Of a stretch of DNA of 18,448 nt, positions 1-6,236 are shown one piece after another. The translations under genes and the position numbers were made by a program. Within the stretch, counting starts at the first letter, position 1. Every line of letters starts with the position of its first letter. Origin of the DNA: JBQTJJ01 sp052387235 (lineage in GTDB: Bacteria; Actinomycetota; Acidimicrobiia; Acidimicrobiales; GCA-2861595); assembly GCA_052387235.1 (NCBI GenBank), contig JBQTJJ010000112.1:1-18448 (forward strand). The letters run 5' to 3'. Under the pieces are notes generated by a model. The model did not search any database. It had not been told where the DNA came from and saw only the letters and a program-made list of their open reading frames with translations.

Positions 1-1
1 G

Positions 2-874
2 GCCCCGGGCCCCCCGGCCCCGCCCGCCCCCCCCCCTGCGGGCGCGCCGCCTCCGGCCCGGCCCGCCGCTCCGGCACCCCCGCCCCCGCCCGCCCCCGCT
101 TCCGCCGGCCCGGCGCCGGCGCAGCCCGCCCCCGCTTCCGCCGGTCGGGCGCCGGCGCCCGGCTCGCCCGCGCTCCCCGCTGCCGACCCGGCGCCGGACG
201 CCACCGCGGCCGTGGCCGGGGCCGTGGCCGAGGCGGCGCGGGCGGCGGGGGCCCTGGCCGAGGCGCTGTCCCGGGCCTCGGCCGCTCTGCGCCCCGCGGG
301 CGAGGCCGCGGTCGGGAGCGGGGATGGCGGGGTCGGGAGCGGGGATGGTGCGGCCCGTGCGCCGGTGGCGCCGGCCGGTGCCGAGCGCGACCGTCCCTCC
401 CGGCCCCCTGCGCCGCCGCGCCGCCGCCCCGCGGCGCTGCCGCCGGCCGTGTTCGAGGACACGGCCGAGGCCGCCGCCCACCTGATGCGGGTGCCGGACG
501 TGCTCGTCCTGGTGGACGGCTACAACGCGGCCAAGGCGCTGTGGCCCGACGTGGAGCCCCTCGAGCTGCGAGGCCGGCTCGTCGACGCCCTGACCGAGCT
601 GGCGGCCCGCACCGGGGCCCGCATCCACGTGGTGTTCGACGGCGCCGACGTCGGGGGCCTTCATGCCCGACCCGGCCGCACCGGGGTGCGGGTCTCGTTC
701 TCGCCGCCGGACGTGGAGGCCGACGACGTGATCCTGACCCTCGTCGACGAGACGCCGATCCCCCGGCCGGTAGTGGTGGCCACCAGCGACCGCCGCGTCC
801 AGGACGGCGCCCGCCGGCGCGGCGCCAGCGTCGTGTCGAGCCGCCAGCTGGCCGCCGTCCTCGGGCGGGCGTGA
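2..874 (+). CDS. NYN/PIN-like ribonuclease domain protein, 5' end outside window
   Basis: The frame is open from the left edge, so this is the C-terminal part of a larger gene; the GTG at 212 is probably internal. Bases 2-450 encode a Pro/Ala-rich, low-complexity and probably disordered region. About 491-855 encode a compact NYN (PIN-like, YacP/Rae1 type) domain. It shows VLVDGYN, VVFDG, a VEADD pair and VVATSDRRVQ, which are the acidic positions expected of a metal-dependent single-stranded RNA nuclease. From knowledge of the family, YacP/Rae1 proteins cleave RNA, sometimes on the ribosome; the substrate here is unknown. The domain ends about 6 residues before the stop, as is usual. A Cys-rich small gene follows after 48 bp. 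Fold assignment is fairly sure; the role is inferred. Confidence 0.8.
   Translation, partial: APGPPAPPAPPPAGAPPPARPAAPAPPPPPAPASAGPAPAQPAPASAGRAPAPGSPALPAADPAPDATAAVAGAVAEAARAAGALAEALSRASAALRPAGEAAVGSGDGGVGSGDGAARAPVAPAGAERDRPSRPPAPPRRRPAALPPAVFEDTAEAAAHLMRVPDVLVLVDGYNAAKALWPDVEPLELRGRLVDALTELAARTGARIHVVFDGADVGGLHARPGRTGVRVSFSPPDVEADDVILTLVDETPIPRPVVVATSDRRVQDGARRRGASVVSSRQLAAVLGRA
92..163 (+). repeat. 36-bp in-frame tandem repeat
   Basis: Two 36-bp copies (about 92-127 and 128-163) each encode a 12-residue unit beginning APASAG. They lie in the Pro/Ala-rich linker of the NYN protein. The period is a multiple of three, so copy-number change would keep the frame. Confidence 0.6.
311..352 (+). 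repeat. 21-bp in-frame tandem repeat
   Basis: Two copies with a 21-bp period (311-331, 332-352) share 17 identical leading bases and encode VGSGDGG/VGSGDGA in the linker of the NYN protein. Confidence 0.6.
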
Positions 875-922
875 CACCCCGGGCCGCAGGTGAATGTCTC
901 ACCCTCACGCCACACTCGGGCC

Positions 923-1123
923 ATGGCCACTTCGTTCACCATCAGCTGCGACGACTGCTCGGCGCAGGGCACCGGTGCGTGCACCGACTGCGTCGTCACC
1001 TTCATCTGCGGGCGGGAGCCGACCGACGCGGTGATCATCGACGCCGAGGAGGAGCGGGCCGTCCGCCTCCTGGCCGGCGCCGGGCTCGTGCCCGGCCTCC
1101 GGCACCAGCGCAGGAGCGGTTGA
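923..1123 (+). CDS. small Cys-rich (CxxC...CxxC) conserved-looking protein
   Basis: This is a 66-residue protein with no family name that I can give with certainty. Residues 9-31 contain CDDC, then CTDC eight residues on, then a further Cys in FICGRE, a spacing suited to a zinc ribbon or knuckle. The second half (EEERAVRLLAGAGLVPGL) looks helical. I chose ATG 923 rather than the in-frame GTG at 890 because the Cys-rich core starts just after it and the extra residues look like untranslated leader. It lies between the NYN ribonuclease and sepH, with 48-51 bp on each side. Its stop codon is inside a TTGACC sequence (1120-1125). A metal-binding or nucleic-acid-associated role is inference only. 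Confidence 0.65.
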   Translation: MATSFTISCDDCSAQGTGACTDCVVTFICGREPTDAVIIDAEEERAVRLLAGAGLVPGLRHQRRSG

Positions 1124-1174
1124 CCGCCGGCATCCCCGGTCCCGCTGGGAGCGGGTGGTACGTTCCGAGGCAGA

Positions 1175-3328
1175 GTGAAGAAGCTCCACCTCGTCGGCTT
1201 CACAAAGGACATCGACGGGCTGATCCTCAGTCCTCGTAAGGGCGCGAAGTCGGGCGGCTTCGTCGTGGCGCTCGACGACGAGCTGGTGGCCTCCCTCGAG
1301 CAGGCCCGCCGGCGCAAGGAGTTCGGCGAGGACGTCCCGGACGCGGCGGGCGAGCCGGCGCGCGACACCCTCCCGGCGCGCCGCACCCGCCCGGTCAGCT
1401 CCCTGAGCCCCCGCGAGATCCAGGCCCGCCTCCGGGCCGGCAGCACCATCGCCGAGGTGGCGGGGCAGGCCGGCGTCGACGAGGACTGGGTCCGCCGCTT
1501 CGCCGATCCCATCCTGGCCGAGCAGGCCCGCGTGGTGGAGAGCGCCCAGAAGCTCACGTTCGCCAAGTCCCGCCTCGGGCCGTCGATCGAGCCGCTGGCC
1601 GAGTCGGTGCAGTGGAACCTCACCGACCGCGGCGTGCGCTTCTCCGACGACGTGTTCACAGCCGGGTGGAGCGCCTTCAACCTCCACGGGGCCCGCTGGG
1701 CCGTCCGGTTCACCTATGCCAACCGTCAGCGGCGCCAGGCGGCGGAGTGGGAGGTCGACCTCCGGGAGCAGACGCTCACCGCCCGCAACCGCATCGCCTC
1801 CGACCTCGGCCACGTGGAGCCGGGCCGGCGCCGGCCCCGGCTGGAGCCGGTGGAGCACGGGAACGGCGAGGCCGAGGCCGGCGCGCCGGCGCCGGTCGAG
1901 GCGCGAGCCGGGAAGCCGCGCCCGGGCCGGAGGCCCGTCCCGCGCAAGGCGGCGAGCGCCGGCAAGGGTCGGGCCGCCGCGGCTGGAGCCAAGGCCGCGA
2001 CGACGCGGGGCGCAGCCGGCGCCCGGCCGGCGCCGGCCGGTGCCAAGGCGGCGGGAAGGAGCACCAGCACGGCGGGCAGGGGTGCCGCGGCCGGAAGGGC
2101 ACCGGAGGCAAGGGCCACCGGCGCCAAGGCGGCGGCCGCCGGTGTGACGGGTGGCGCCAAGGCGGCGGCCGCCGGTGTGACCAGGGGCGCCAAGAGCGGT
2201 GGCGCCAAGGCGGCCGGGGGCAATGCCGCGGCCGCCGGTGTGACCAGGGGCGCCAAGAGCGGTGGCCCAAAGGCGGCGGGGGGCAAGGCCGGGGCCGCCG
2301 GCGGGACCGGTGGCGCCAAGGCCGGGGGGAGGGCCGCGGCCGCCGGTAGCGGCGCCGGGGGCACGGCCACGGGCAGGGCGGCCCCGGTCGCGAAGAGCGC
2401 CGGCGCCAGGGCAGCGGCGGGCAAGCCGGCCGCCATGGCGAAGAGCGCTGGCGCCAGGGCCGCGGCGGGCAAGCCGGCCGCCATGGCGAAGAGCGCTGGC
2501 GCGCAGCGGGCCCCGGCCAGGAGCCCTGGTACCAGGGCGGCCAGGGAACCGGCGCCCCGCACGGCCCGTCCTCCCAAGAAGGCGGCGCCAGGGTCCTCCA
2601 CGGGCGCGCCACCAGCCGAGCCGGTCCCTGAGCGGCCCAGCCACCTGGCCCGGCCGCCGTCGCCGATGAACATGGCCAACAGGGCCACGTCCCTGCCCGG
2701 CCGGCGCATGGGGAGCCCCTACGGCCCGCCCGTCCGCCCGGTGCCGCCGCGCCCGGGGCCGGCGGCCCGGGGCCCGGCCCCTCCGGCGGGCACCGACCGG
2801 ACGTCCCGCCCGGCCGAGCCTCCCCGGGCCGAGGCGCCCGGGAGCGGCGAGCAGGCACGCCCCTCCGAGCCGTCGCCCGGGCCGGCTCCGGGGCGCCAGT
2901 TCGCGCCGGTACCGCCCCCCGAGCCCGCGCCGGGCCGGCGCCGGGACCCCGCCGCCGACGGTGCGCCGGCCGGCCCCACCCGGGCCGCCGGCGAACCCCG
3001 GGCCATGCCGCCGCCCCGACCCCAGTCGCCGCCCCGCCCCGCCCCGCGCGCCACTCCGGGCGCCGCTGCGGGGTCGAGCGACGTCGGTCCTGCGCCCGGA
3101 CCCCGGGCCGGGCCGGCCGGGAAGGGCCCGGCCCGGCCCCCGGTGGTCGCCCCGCCGCTGCCCCGCCCGGATCTGGGCGAGTCGGCCGAGGACCGGCCCG
3201 CGGTCGTGATCCTCTCCTCGCCGCCACCCACGGCGCCGGGCCCGGCCCGGGACCGCGACGACGCGTCGCCGCCCCCGCCCCGCCCCGGCGGCGCCAGGGT
3301 GGCGGCCCGCCGGGCCGGCAGCATCTGA
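1175..3328 (+). CDS. sepH: cell division protein SepH with very long basic and Pro-rich tail
   Basis: Residues 1-205 match the DUF3071/SepH domain: KLHLVGFTKDIDGLIL at the start and a helix-turn-helix segment (LSPREIQARLRAGSTIAEVA to about residue 120), followed by a conserved tryptophan-rich part (VQWNL, AGWSAF, ARWAV). SepH is an actinobacterial regulator that binds FtsZ through the helix-turn-helix and promotes its assembly. The start is GTG 1175 with GAGG at 1167-1170. Unusual here is the tail. Residues 214-470 are Ala/Gly/Lys/Arg-rich with GAKAA and AAKSGG-like repeats resembling histone H1 or mycobacterial HupB tails. Residues 471-717 are Pro-rich with few lysines. At 717 residues it is about twice the length of typical SepH. 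A hairpin follows the stop. Confidence 0.9.
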   Translation: MKKLHLVGFTKDIDGLILSPRKGAKSGGFVVALDDELVASLEQARRRKEFGEDVPDAAGEPARDTLPARRTRPVSSLSPREIQARLRAGSTIAEVAGQAGVDEDWVRRFADPILAEQARVVESAQKLTFAKSRLGPSIEPLAESVQWNLTDRGVRFSDDVFTAGWSAFNLHGARWAVRFTYANRQRRQAAEWEVDLREQTLTARNRIASDLGHVEPGRRRPRLEPVEHGNGEAEAGAPAPVEARAGKPRPGRRPVPRKAASAGKGRAAAAGAKAATTRGAAGARPAPAGAKAAGRSTSTAGRGAAAGRAPEARATGAKAAAAGVTGGAKAAAAGVTRGAKSGGAKAAGGNAAAAGVTRGAKSGGPKAAGGKAGAAGGTGGAKAGGRAAAAGSGAGGTATGRAAPVAKSAGARAAAGKPAAMAKSAGARAAAGKPAAMAKSAGAQRAPARSPGTRAAREPAPRTARPPKKAAPGSSTGAPPAEPVPERPSHLARPPSPMNMANRATSLPGRRMGSPYGPPVRPVPPRPGPAARGPAPPAGTDRTSRPAEPPRAEAPGSGEQARPSEPSPGPAPGRQFAPVPPPEPAPGRRRDPAADGAPAGPTRAAGEPRAMPPPRPQSPPRPAPRATPGAAAGSSDVGPAPGPRAGPAGKGPARPPVVAPPLPRPDLGESAEDRPAVVILSSPPPTAPGPARDRDDASPPPPRPGGARVAARRAGSI
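2129..2287 (+). repeat. 33/63-bp in-frame repeats in the SepH tail
   Basis: The 11-residue unit AAAAGVT(G/R)GAK occurs at SepH residues 319-329, 330-340 and 351-361. The last two are part of a 63-bp tandem unit (2162-2224 and 2225-2287) encoding AAAAGVTRGAKSGG plus KAAGG. The near-identical DNA copies imply recent duplication. Confidence 0.8.
2393..2501 (+). repeat. 48-bp tandem repeat in the SepH tail
   Basis: There are two full copies (2393-2440, 2441-2488) and the start of a third (2489-2501). Each full copy encodes the 16 residues KSAGARAAAGKPAAMA. The copies differ at only a couple of bases. Confidence 0.85.
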
Positions 3329-3345
3329 AGCGACGTCCCGGGGGC

Positions 3346-3368
3346 GGCGGCCGGGCGGACCGGCCGCC
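3346..3368 (+). terminator. hairpin after sepH
   Basis: A perfect 9-bp stem (3346-3354 with 3360-3368, GGCGGCCGG/CCGGCCGCC) with a 5-base loop lies 18 bases after the sepH stop and 16 before the queG start. It has no T tract, so it is only a possible terminator or attenuating hairpin of the kind common in G+C-rich actinobacteria. Confidence 0.4.
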
Positions 3369-3383
3369 TGCAAGCATGGGGCC

Positions 3384-4457
3384 GTGCCCGCCGAGCTCAC
3401 GACCCTCGCCGAGGAGCTGGCCGGCCTGGCGCGGGCCGGCGGCGTCGACGCGGTGGGCTTCGCCCCGGCCGGCCCCTTCGAGGGCACCAGGCGCACCCTG
3501 GAGCAGCGCAAGGCGGCCGGCCTCCACGGCGGCATGCACTTCACCTACGGCGACCCGGCCCGCGCCACCGATCCGGGCCGCACGGTGCCGGGCGCCCGGG
3601 CCCTGGTGGTCGGCGCCCGCTCCTACCGGCGGGCCGACCCGCCCCCCGACGACAGCACCGGCCCGATGGGCCGGGTGGCGCGCTACTCGTGGGACGACGC
3701 CTACGCCCCGCTGCGGACCGCCCTCGGCGCGGTGGCCAGGCGCCTGGAGGAGCGCGGCTGGCGGGCCCGGGTCCTGGTCGACGACAACGCCCTGGTCGAC
3801 CGGGAGGCGGCCTACAGGGCCGGCCTGGGCTGGTACGGCAGGAACGCCAACCTGCTGCTGCCCGGCATGGGGTCGTGGTTCGTGCTCGGGTCGGTGGTCA
3901 CCGACGCCCCCCTCCCCACCGCCGTGGACCGGGCCCAGGACGGCTGCGGCTCCTGCACCCGCTGCCTGCCGGCGTGCCCCACCGGCGCATTGGTGGCGCC
4001 GGGCGTGCTCGACGCCCGGCGCTGCCTGGCCTGGCTGCTGGAGGCACCCGGCAGCTTCCCGGTGGAGTACCGCGAGGCGCTGGGCGACCGCATCTACGGG
4101 TGCGACGAGTGCCAGGAGGTCTGTCCGCCCAACCGGGCTGCCGACCGGCGGCGGCCGCCGCCCCCGGCCCGGCCCGGTGACGAGGCCTGGGTGCCGCTGA
4201 TCGCCCTGCTGGACGCCGGGGACGACGAGCTGCTGGCCCGCTACGGCCGCTGGTACGTGCCCCGCCGCCAGCCCCGCTACCTGCGCCGCAACGCCCTGGT
4301 CGCCCTCGGCAACGTGGGCCACGGCGACGACCCGGAGGTGGCCCGGGTCCTGGCCGCGGCCCTGGCCAGCGACGACGCCATCGTGCGCGAGCACGCCGAG
4401 TGGGCCGCGGCCCGGCTGGGCCGGACCGACCTGGTCACGGCGGCGTCCGGCCGGTGA
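3384..4457 (+). CDS. queG: epoxyqueuosine reductase QueG
   Basis: QueG catalyses the last step of queuosine synthesis in tRNA, the reduction of epoxyqueuosine to queuosine at wobble position 34, using a cobalamin cofactor and two [4Fe-4S] clusters. The 357-residue protein has the expected order. An N-terminal cobalamin-binding region is followed by VDDNALVDREAAYRAGLGWYG containing the active-site Asp region. Then come the ferredoxin-like Cys set C188-x2-C191-x2-C194-x3-C198, C214, and C240-x2-C243-x3-C247, and finally a HEAT-like tail (residues about 280-350). The start is GTG 3384. No strong Shine-Dalgarno is visible. The stop overlaps the next gene's GTG by 4 bp. All key residues are present. 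Confidence 0.95.
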   Translation: MPAELTTLAEELAGLARAGGVDAVGFAPAGPFEGTRRTLEQRKAAGLHGGMHFTYGDPARATDPGRTVPGARALVVGARSYRRADPPPDDSTGPMGRVARYSWDDAYAPLRTALGAVARRLEERGWRARVLVDDNALVDREAAYRAGLGWYGRNANLLLPGMGSWFVLGSVVTDAPLPTAVDRAQDGCGSCTRCLPACPTGALVAPGVLDARRCLAWLLEAPGSFPVEYREALGDRIYGCDECQEVCPPNRAADRRRPPPPARPGDEAWVPLIALLDAGDDELLARYGRWYVPRRQPRYLRRNALVALGNVGHGDDPEVARVLAAALASDDAIVREHAEWAAARLGRTDLVTAASGR

Positions 4458-5581
4458 GCCACCTCCTCGTCACCAACGACTTCCCGCCCAAGGTCGGCGG
4501 CATCCAGTCGTACCTGTGGGAGCTGTGGCGCCGGCTGCCGGCGGACGAGGTCACCGTGCTCACCACCCCCCACCCGGACGCGGCCGCCTTCGACGCGGCC
4601 CAGCCCTTCCGGGTGGTGCGGGCCCGCCGGCGGGTGCTGCTCCCCACGCCGGCCCTGGTCGAGCGGATCAGAGCGCTGGCCGCCGAGGTCGGGGCGTCGG
4701 TGGTGGTCCTCGACCCGGCCCTGCCCCTCGGCCTGGTGGGGCCCCGCCTCGGGCTTCCCTACGTGGTGGTGGTCCACGGCGCCGAGATCACCGTGCCGGG
4801 CCGCCTCCCCGGGGGCCGCCGGGCCCTGGCCAGGGTGCTGGCCGGCGCCGCCCACGTCGTGGCGGCCGGCGCCTACCCGGCCGGCCAGGCCCGGCAGGCG
4901 GCCCGGGGCGCAGGCCCGCCAGTGACGGTCGTGCCGCCCGGCGTGGACGGCGGGCGCTTCCGGCCCCTGTCGCCCGAGGAGCGGGCCAAGGCACGCGCCG
5001 GCCTGGGGGTGGCGCCCGACGCCGAGCTGGTGGTGGGCGTCAGCCGGCTGGTGCCCCGCAAGGGCTTCGACGCCCTGGTGCGGGCCGCCGCCCTCCTCGC
5101 CCCGCGCCGTCCCGGCCTGGTGGTGGCCATCGCGGGCAGGGGCCGGGACCTGCCCCGGCTCCGGCGCCTGGCCGAGCGGGCGGCCGCGCCGGTGCGCTTC
5201 CTGGGCCGGGTGGCCGACGACGATCTTCCCGCCCTCTACGGCTGTGCCGACGTCTTCGCGGCCCCGTGCCGCTCCCGGTGGGGCGGGCTGGAGGAGGAGG
5301 GCTTCGGCATCGTGTTCCTGGAGGCGGCCGCCTGCGGCGTGCCCCAGGTGGCGGGCGCCAGCGGGGGAGCGGCCGACGCCGTGGCCGACGGCGAGACCGG
5401 CCTGGTGGTGCGCCGGCCGGCCGATGCCGGCGCGGTGGCGGCGGCGGTGGGGAGCCTGCTCGACGACCCCGCCCGCCGCACCGCCATGGGGGAGGCGGCC
5501 CGCCGGCGGGCGGTGGAGCGCTTCGCCTACGACGACCTGGCCCGGACCCTGCACGCCGTCCTGGCCGGCTTCGACCGGTGA
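4454..5581 (+). CDS. pimB: GT4 glycosyltransferase, PimB'-like (phosphatidylinositol mannoside synthesis)
   Basis: This is a GT-B fold, family GT4 retaining glycosyltransferase of 375 residues. It matches the PimB' group, which transfers the second mannose from GDP-mannose to phosphatidylinositol monomannoside at the inner face of the membrane. Visible signatures are LVTNDFPPKVGGIQSYL at the N-terminus, VVHGAEITVPG, VVPPGVDGGRF, SRLVPRKG (residues 197-204, binding the nucleotide diphosphate) and the EX7E motif EGFGIVFLE (E282 to E290). The start is GTG 4454 inside a GTGA overlap with queG, implying translational coupling. The last 17 codons lie in the first copy of a 65-bp tandem duplication. 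The family is certain; the exact acceptor is inferred by resemblance to mycobacterial PimB'. Confidence 0.85.
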   Translation: MSHLLVTNDFPPKVGGIQSYLWELWRRLPADEVTVLTTPHPDAAAFDAAQPFRVVRARRRVLLPTPALVERIRALAAEVGASVVVLDPALPLGLVGPRLGLPYVVVVHGAEITVPGRLPGGRRALARVLAGAAHVVAAGAYPAGQARQAARGAGPPVTVVPPGVDGGRFRPLSPEERAKARAGLGVAPDAELVVGVSRLVPRKGFDALVRAAALLAPRRPGLVVAIAGRGRDLPRLRRLAERAAAPVRFLGRVADDDLPALYGCADVFAAPCRSRWGGLEEEGFGIVFLEAAACGVPQVAGASGGAADAVADGETGLVVRRPADAGAVAAAVGSLLDDPARRTAMGEAARRRAVERFAYDDLARTLHAVLAGFDR

Positions 5582-5657
5582 CCGGCGCCGGCCGCGACGA
5601 CCGGGGCGGGACCGTGCACGCCGCCCGGCCCGGCTTCGACCGGTGACCGGCGCCGGC
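5531..5657 (+). repeat. 65-bp imperfect tandem duplication at the pimB 3' end
   Basis: Bases 5531-5592 recur at 5596-5657 with a constant 65-bp offset, starting GACGACC and ending with an identical run through GGCTTCGACCGGTGACCGGC. The unit carries the last codons of pimB, its TGA and the overlapping GTG. The second copy has diverged mostly in its middle. The period is not a multiple of three. Confidence 0.9.
5578..5646 (+). other. 22-codon mini-frame created by the duplication
   Basis: GTG 5578 overlaps the pimB stop (GTGA). It opens a 22-codon frame through the second duplication copy that stops at TGA 5644-5646, which again overlaps the next GTG (5643). It would keep ribosomes moving from pimB to the membrane-protein gene. 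Whether it is translated is unknown; I infer it is a by-product of the duplication. Confidence 0.3.
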
Positions 5658-6236
5658 ATCGTCAAGGCGTCGTGGGCCGGCACCGCCCTGTTCACCGCCA
5701 CCGCCGTGGTCGCCACGGCCGAGCCCGACGCGGTCGTGGTGTCCGTCAGCGTGGCCCTGGCCCTCTTCGCCGCCGGCGCCGTCGCGTTCGTGGCCGCCCT
5801 GCTGCGGGCCGCGGTCCGCAGCCGCCGCGAGGAGCTCACCATGGCCGGCCTGTTCTTCCTGGAGGGCGCGCCCAGGGCCGAGCGCCGGCTGCTGCTGGGC
5901 TCGCTGGCCGTCCAGATCATCGTGGCCTTCGCCACCGCCGGCGCCCGTCCCAACACCGGCCTCGCCTTCGGGGTCCTGGCGCCGATGTGGGGCCAGGGCC
6001 TGGCCGGCCTCTGGGGCGCCCGCCACGGCCGCTTCCGGCCCCGCACCCCGCCCACCGGGCCGGGCCGGAAGGCCCGCCCGCCCCCGCCGGCGCCCGCCCC
6101 GTCCCCGCCGGCGCCGTCCCGAGTCCGGGGACCCGGGCAGCCGCCCGGCGAACGTGAGACTTCCCGGAATCCGCTCCGCGGGGAGCGGGCTACCATCCGC
6201 GCAGGTAGGTCCGACCGCGAACATCTCGGAGGTGGA
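5643..6236 (+). CDS. four-TM membrane protein frame, no own stop (reads into baeRF)
   Basis: I do not recognise a named family. From GTG 5643 there are four hydrophobic segments at about residues 9-26, 31-53, 83-101 and 104-122. A charged cytoplasmic loop (LLRAAVRSRREELTMAG) lies between the second and third. The core ends near RHGRFRPR; a Pro-rich stretch (about 128-165) and then sequence that looks like untranslated leader follow. No stop codon occurs before GTG 6237, which is in the same frame, so translation would yield a 570-residue membrane/release-factor fusion. Either the stop was lost or the fusion is real. The start overlaps the TGA of the mini-frame. Its position after pimB hints at an envelope role, but this is weak. 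Confidence 0.6.
6171..6232 (+). promoter_or_regulatory. possible promoter, hairpin and Shine-Dalgarno before baeRF
   Basis: A 7-bp perfect stem CCGCTCC/GGAGCGG (6171-6177 with 6182-6188) is followed by a TANNNT-type -10 candidate, TACCAT (6191-6196), then a strong GGAGG (6228-6232) 4 bases before GTG 6237. No convincing -35 is seen. The region lies inside the open frame of the upstream membrane protein, yet it looks like an independent gene start. Confidence 0.4.

Noticed and set aside
212..214. GTG as the true start of the NYN protein
   Set aside because: The same frame is open to the left edge with the same Pro/Ala-rich composition, so the gene most likely begins outside the window.
1159..1164. 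TACGTT as a leaderless -10 box for sepH
   Set aside because: The gap to GTG 1175 is 10 bases and a GAGG lies between, so it fits neither a leaderless nor a normal leader arrangement well.
2129..2501. Possible CRISPR-like or intergenic repeat array
   Set aside because: The repeats are tandem, without unique spacers, and translate in frame as part of SepH.
1776..4394. 872-codon minus-strand open frame opposite sepH and queG
   Set aside because: It is the antisense of two well-supported genes and its translation is low complexity without recognisable motifs.
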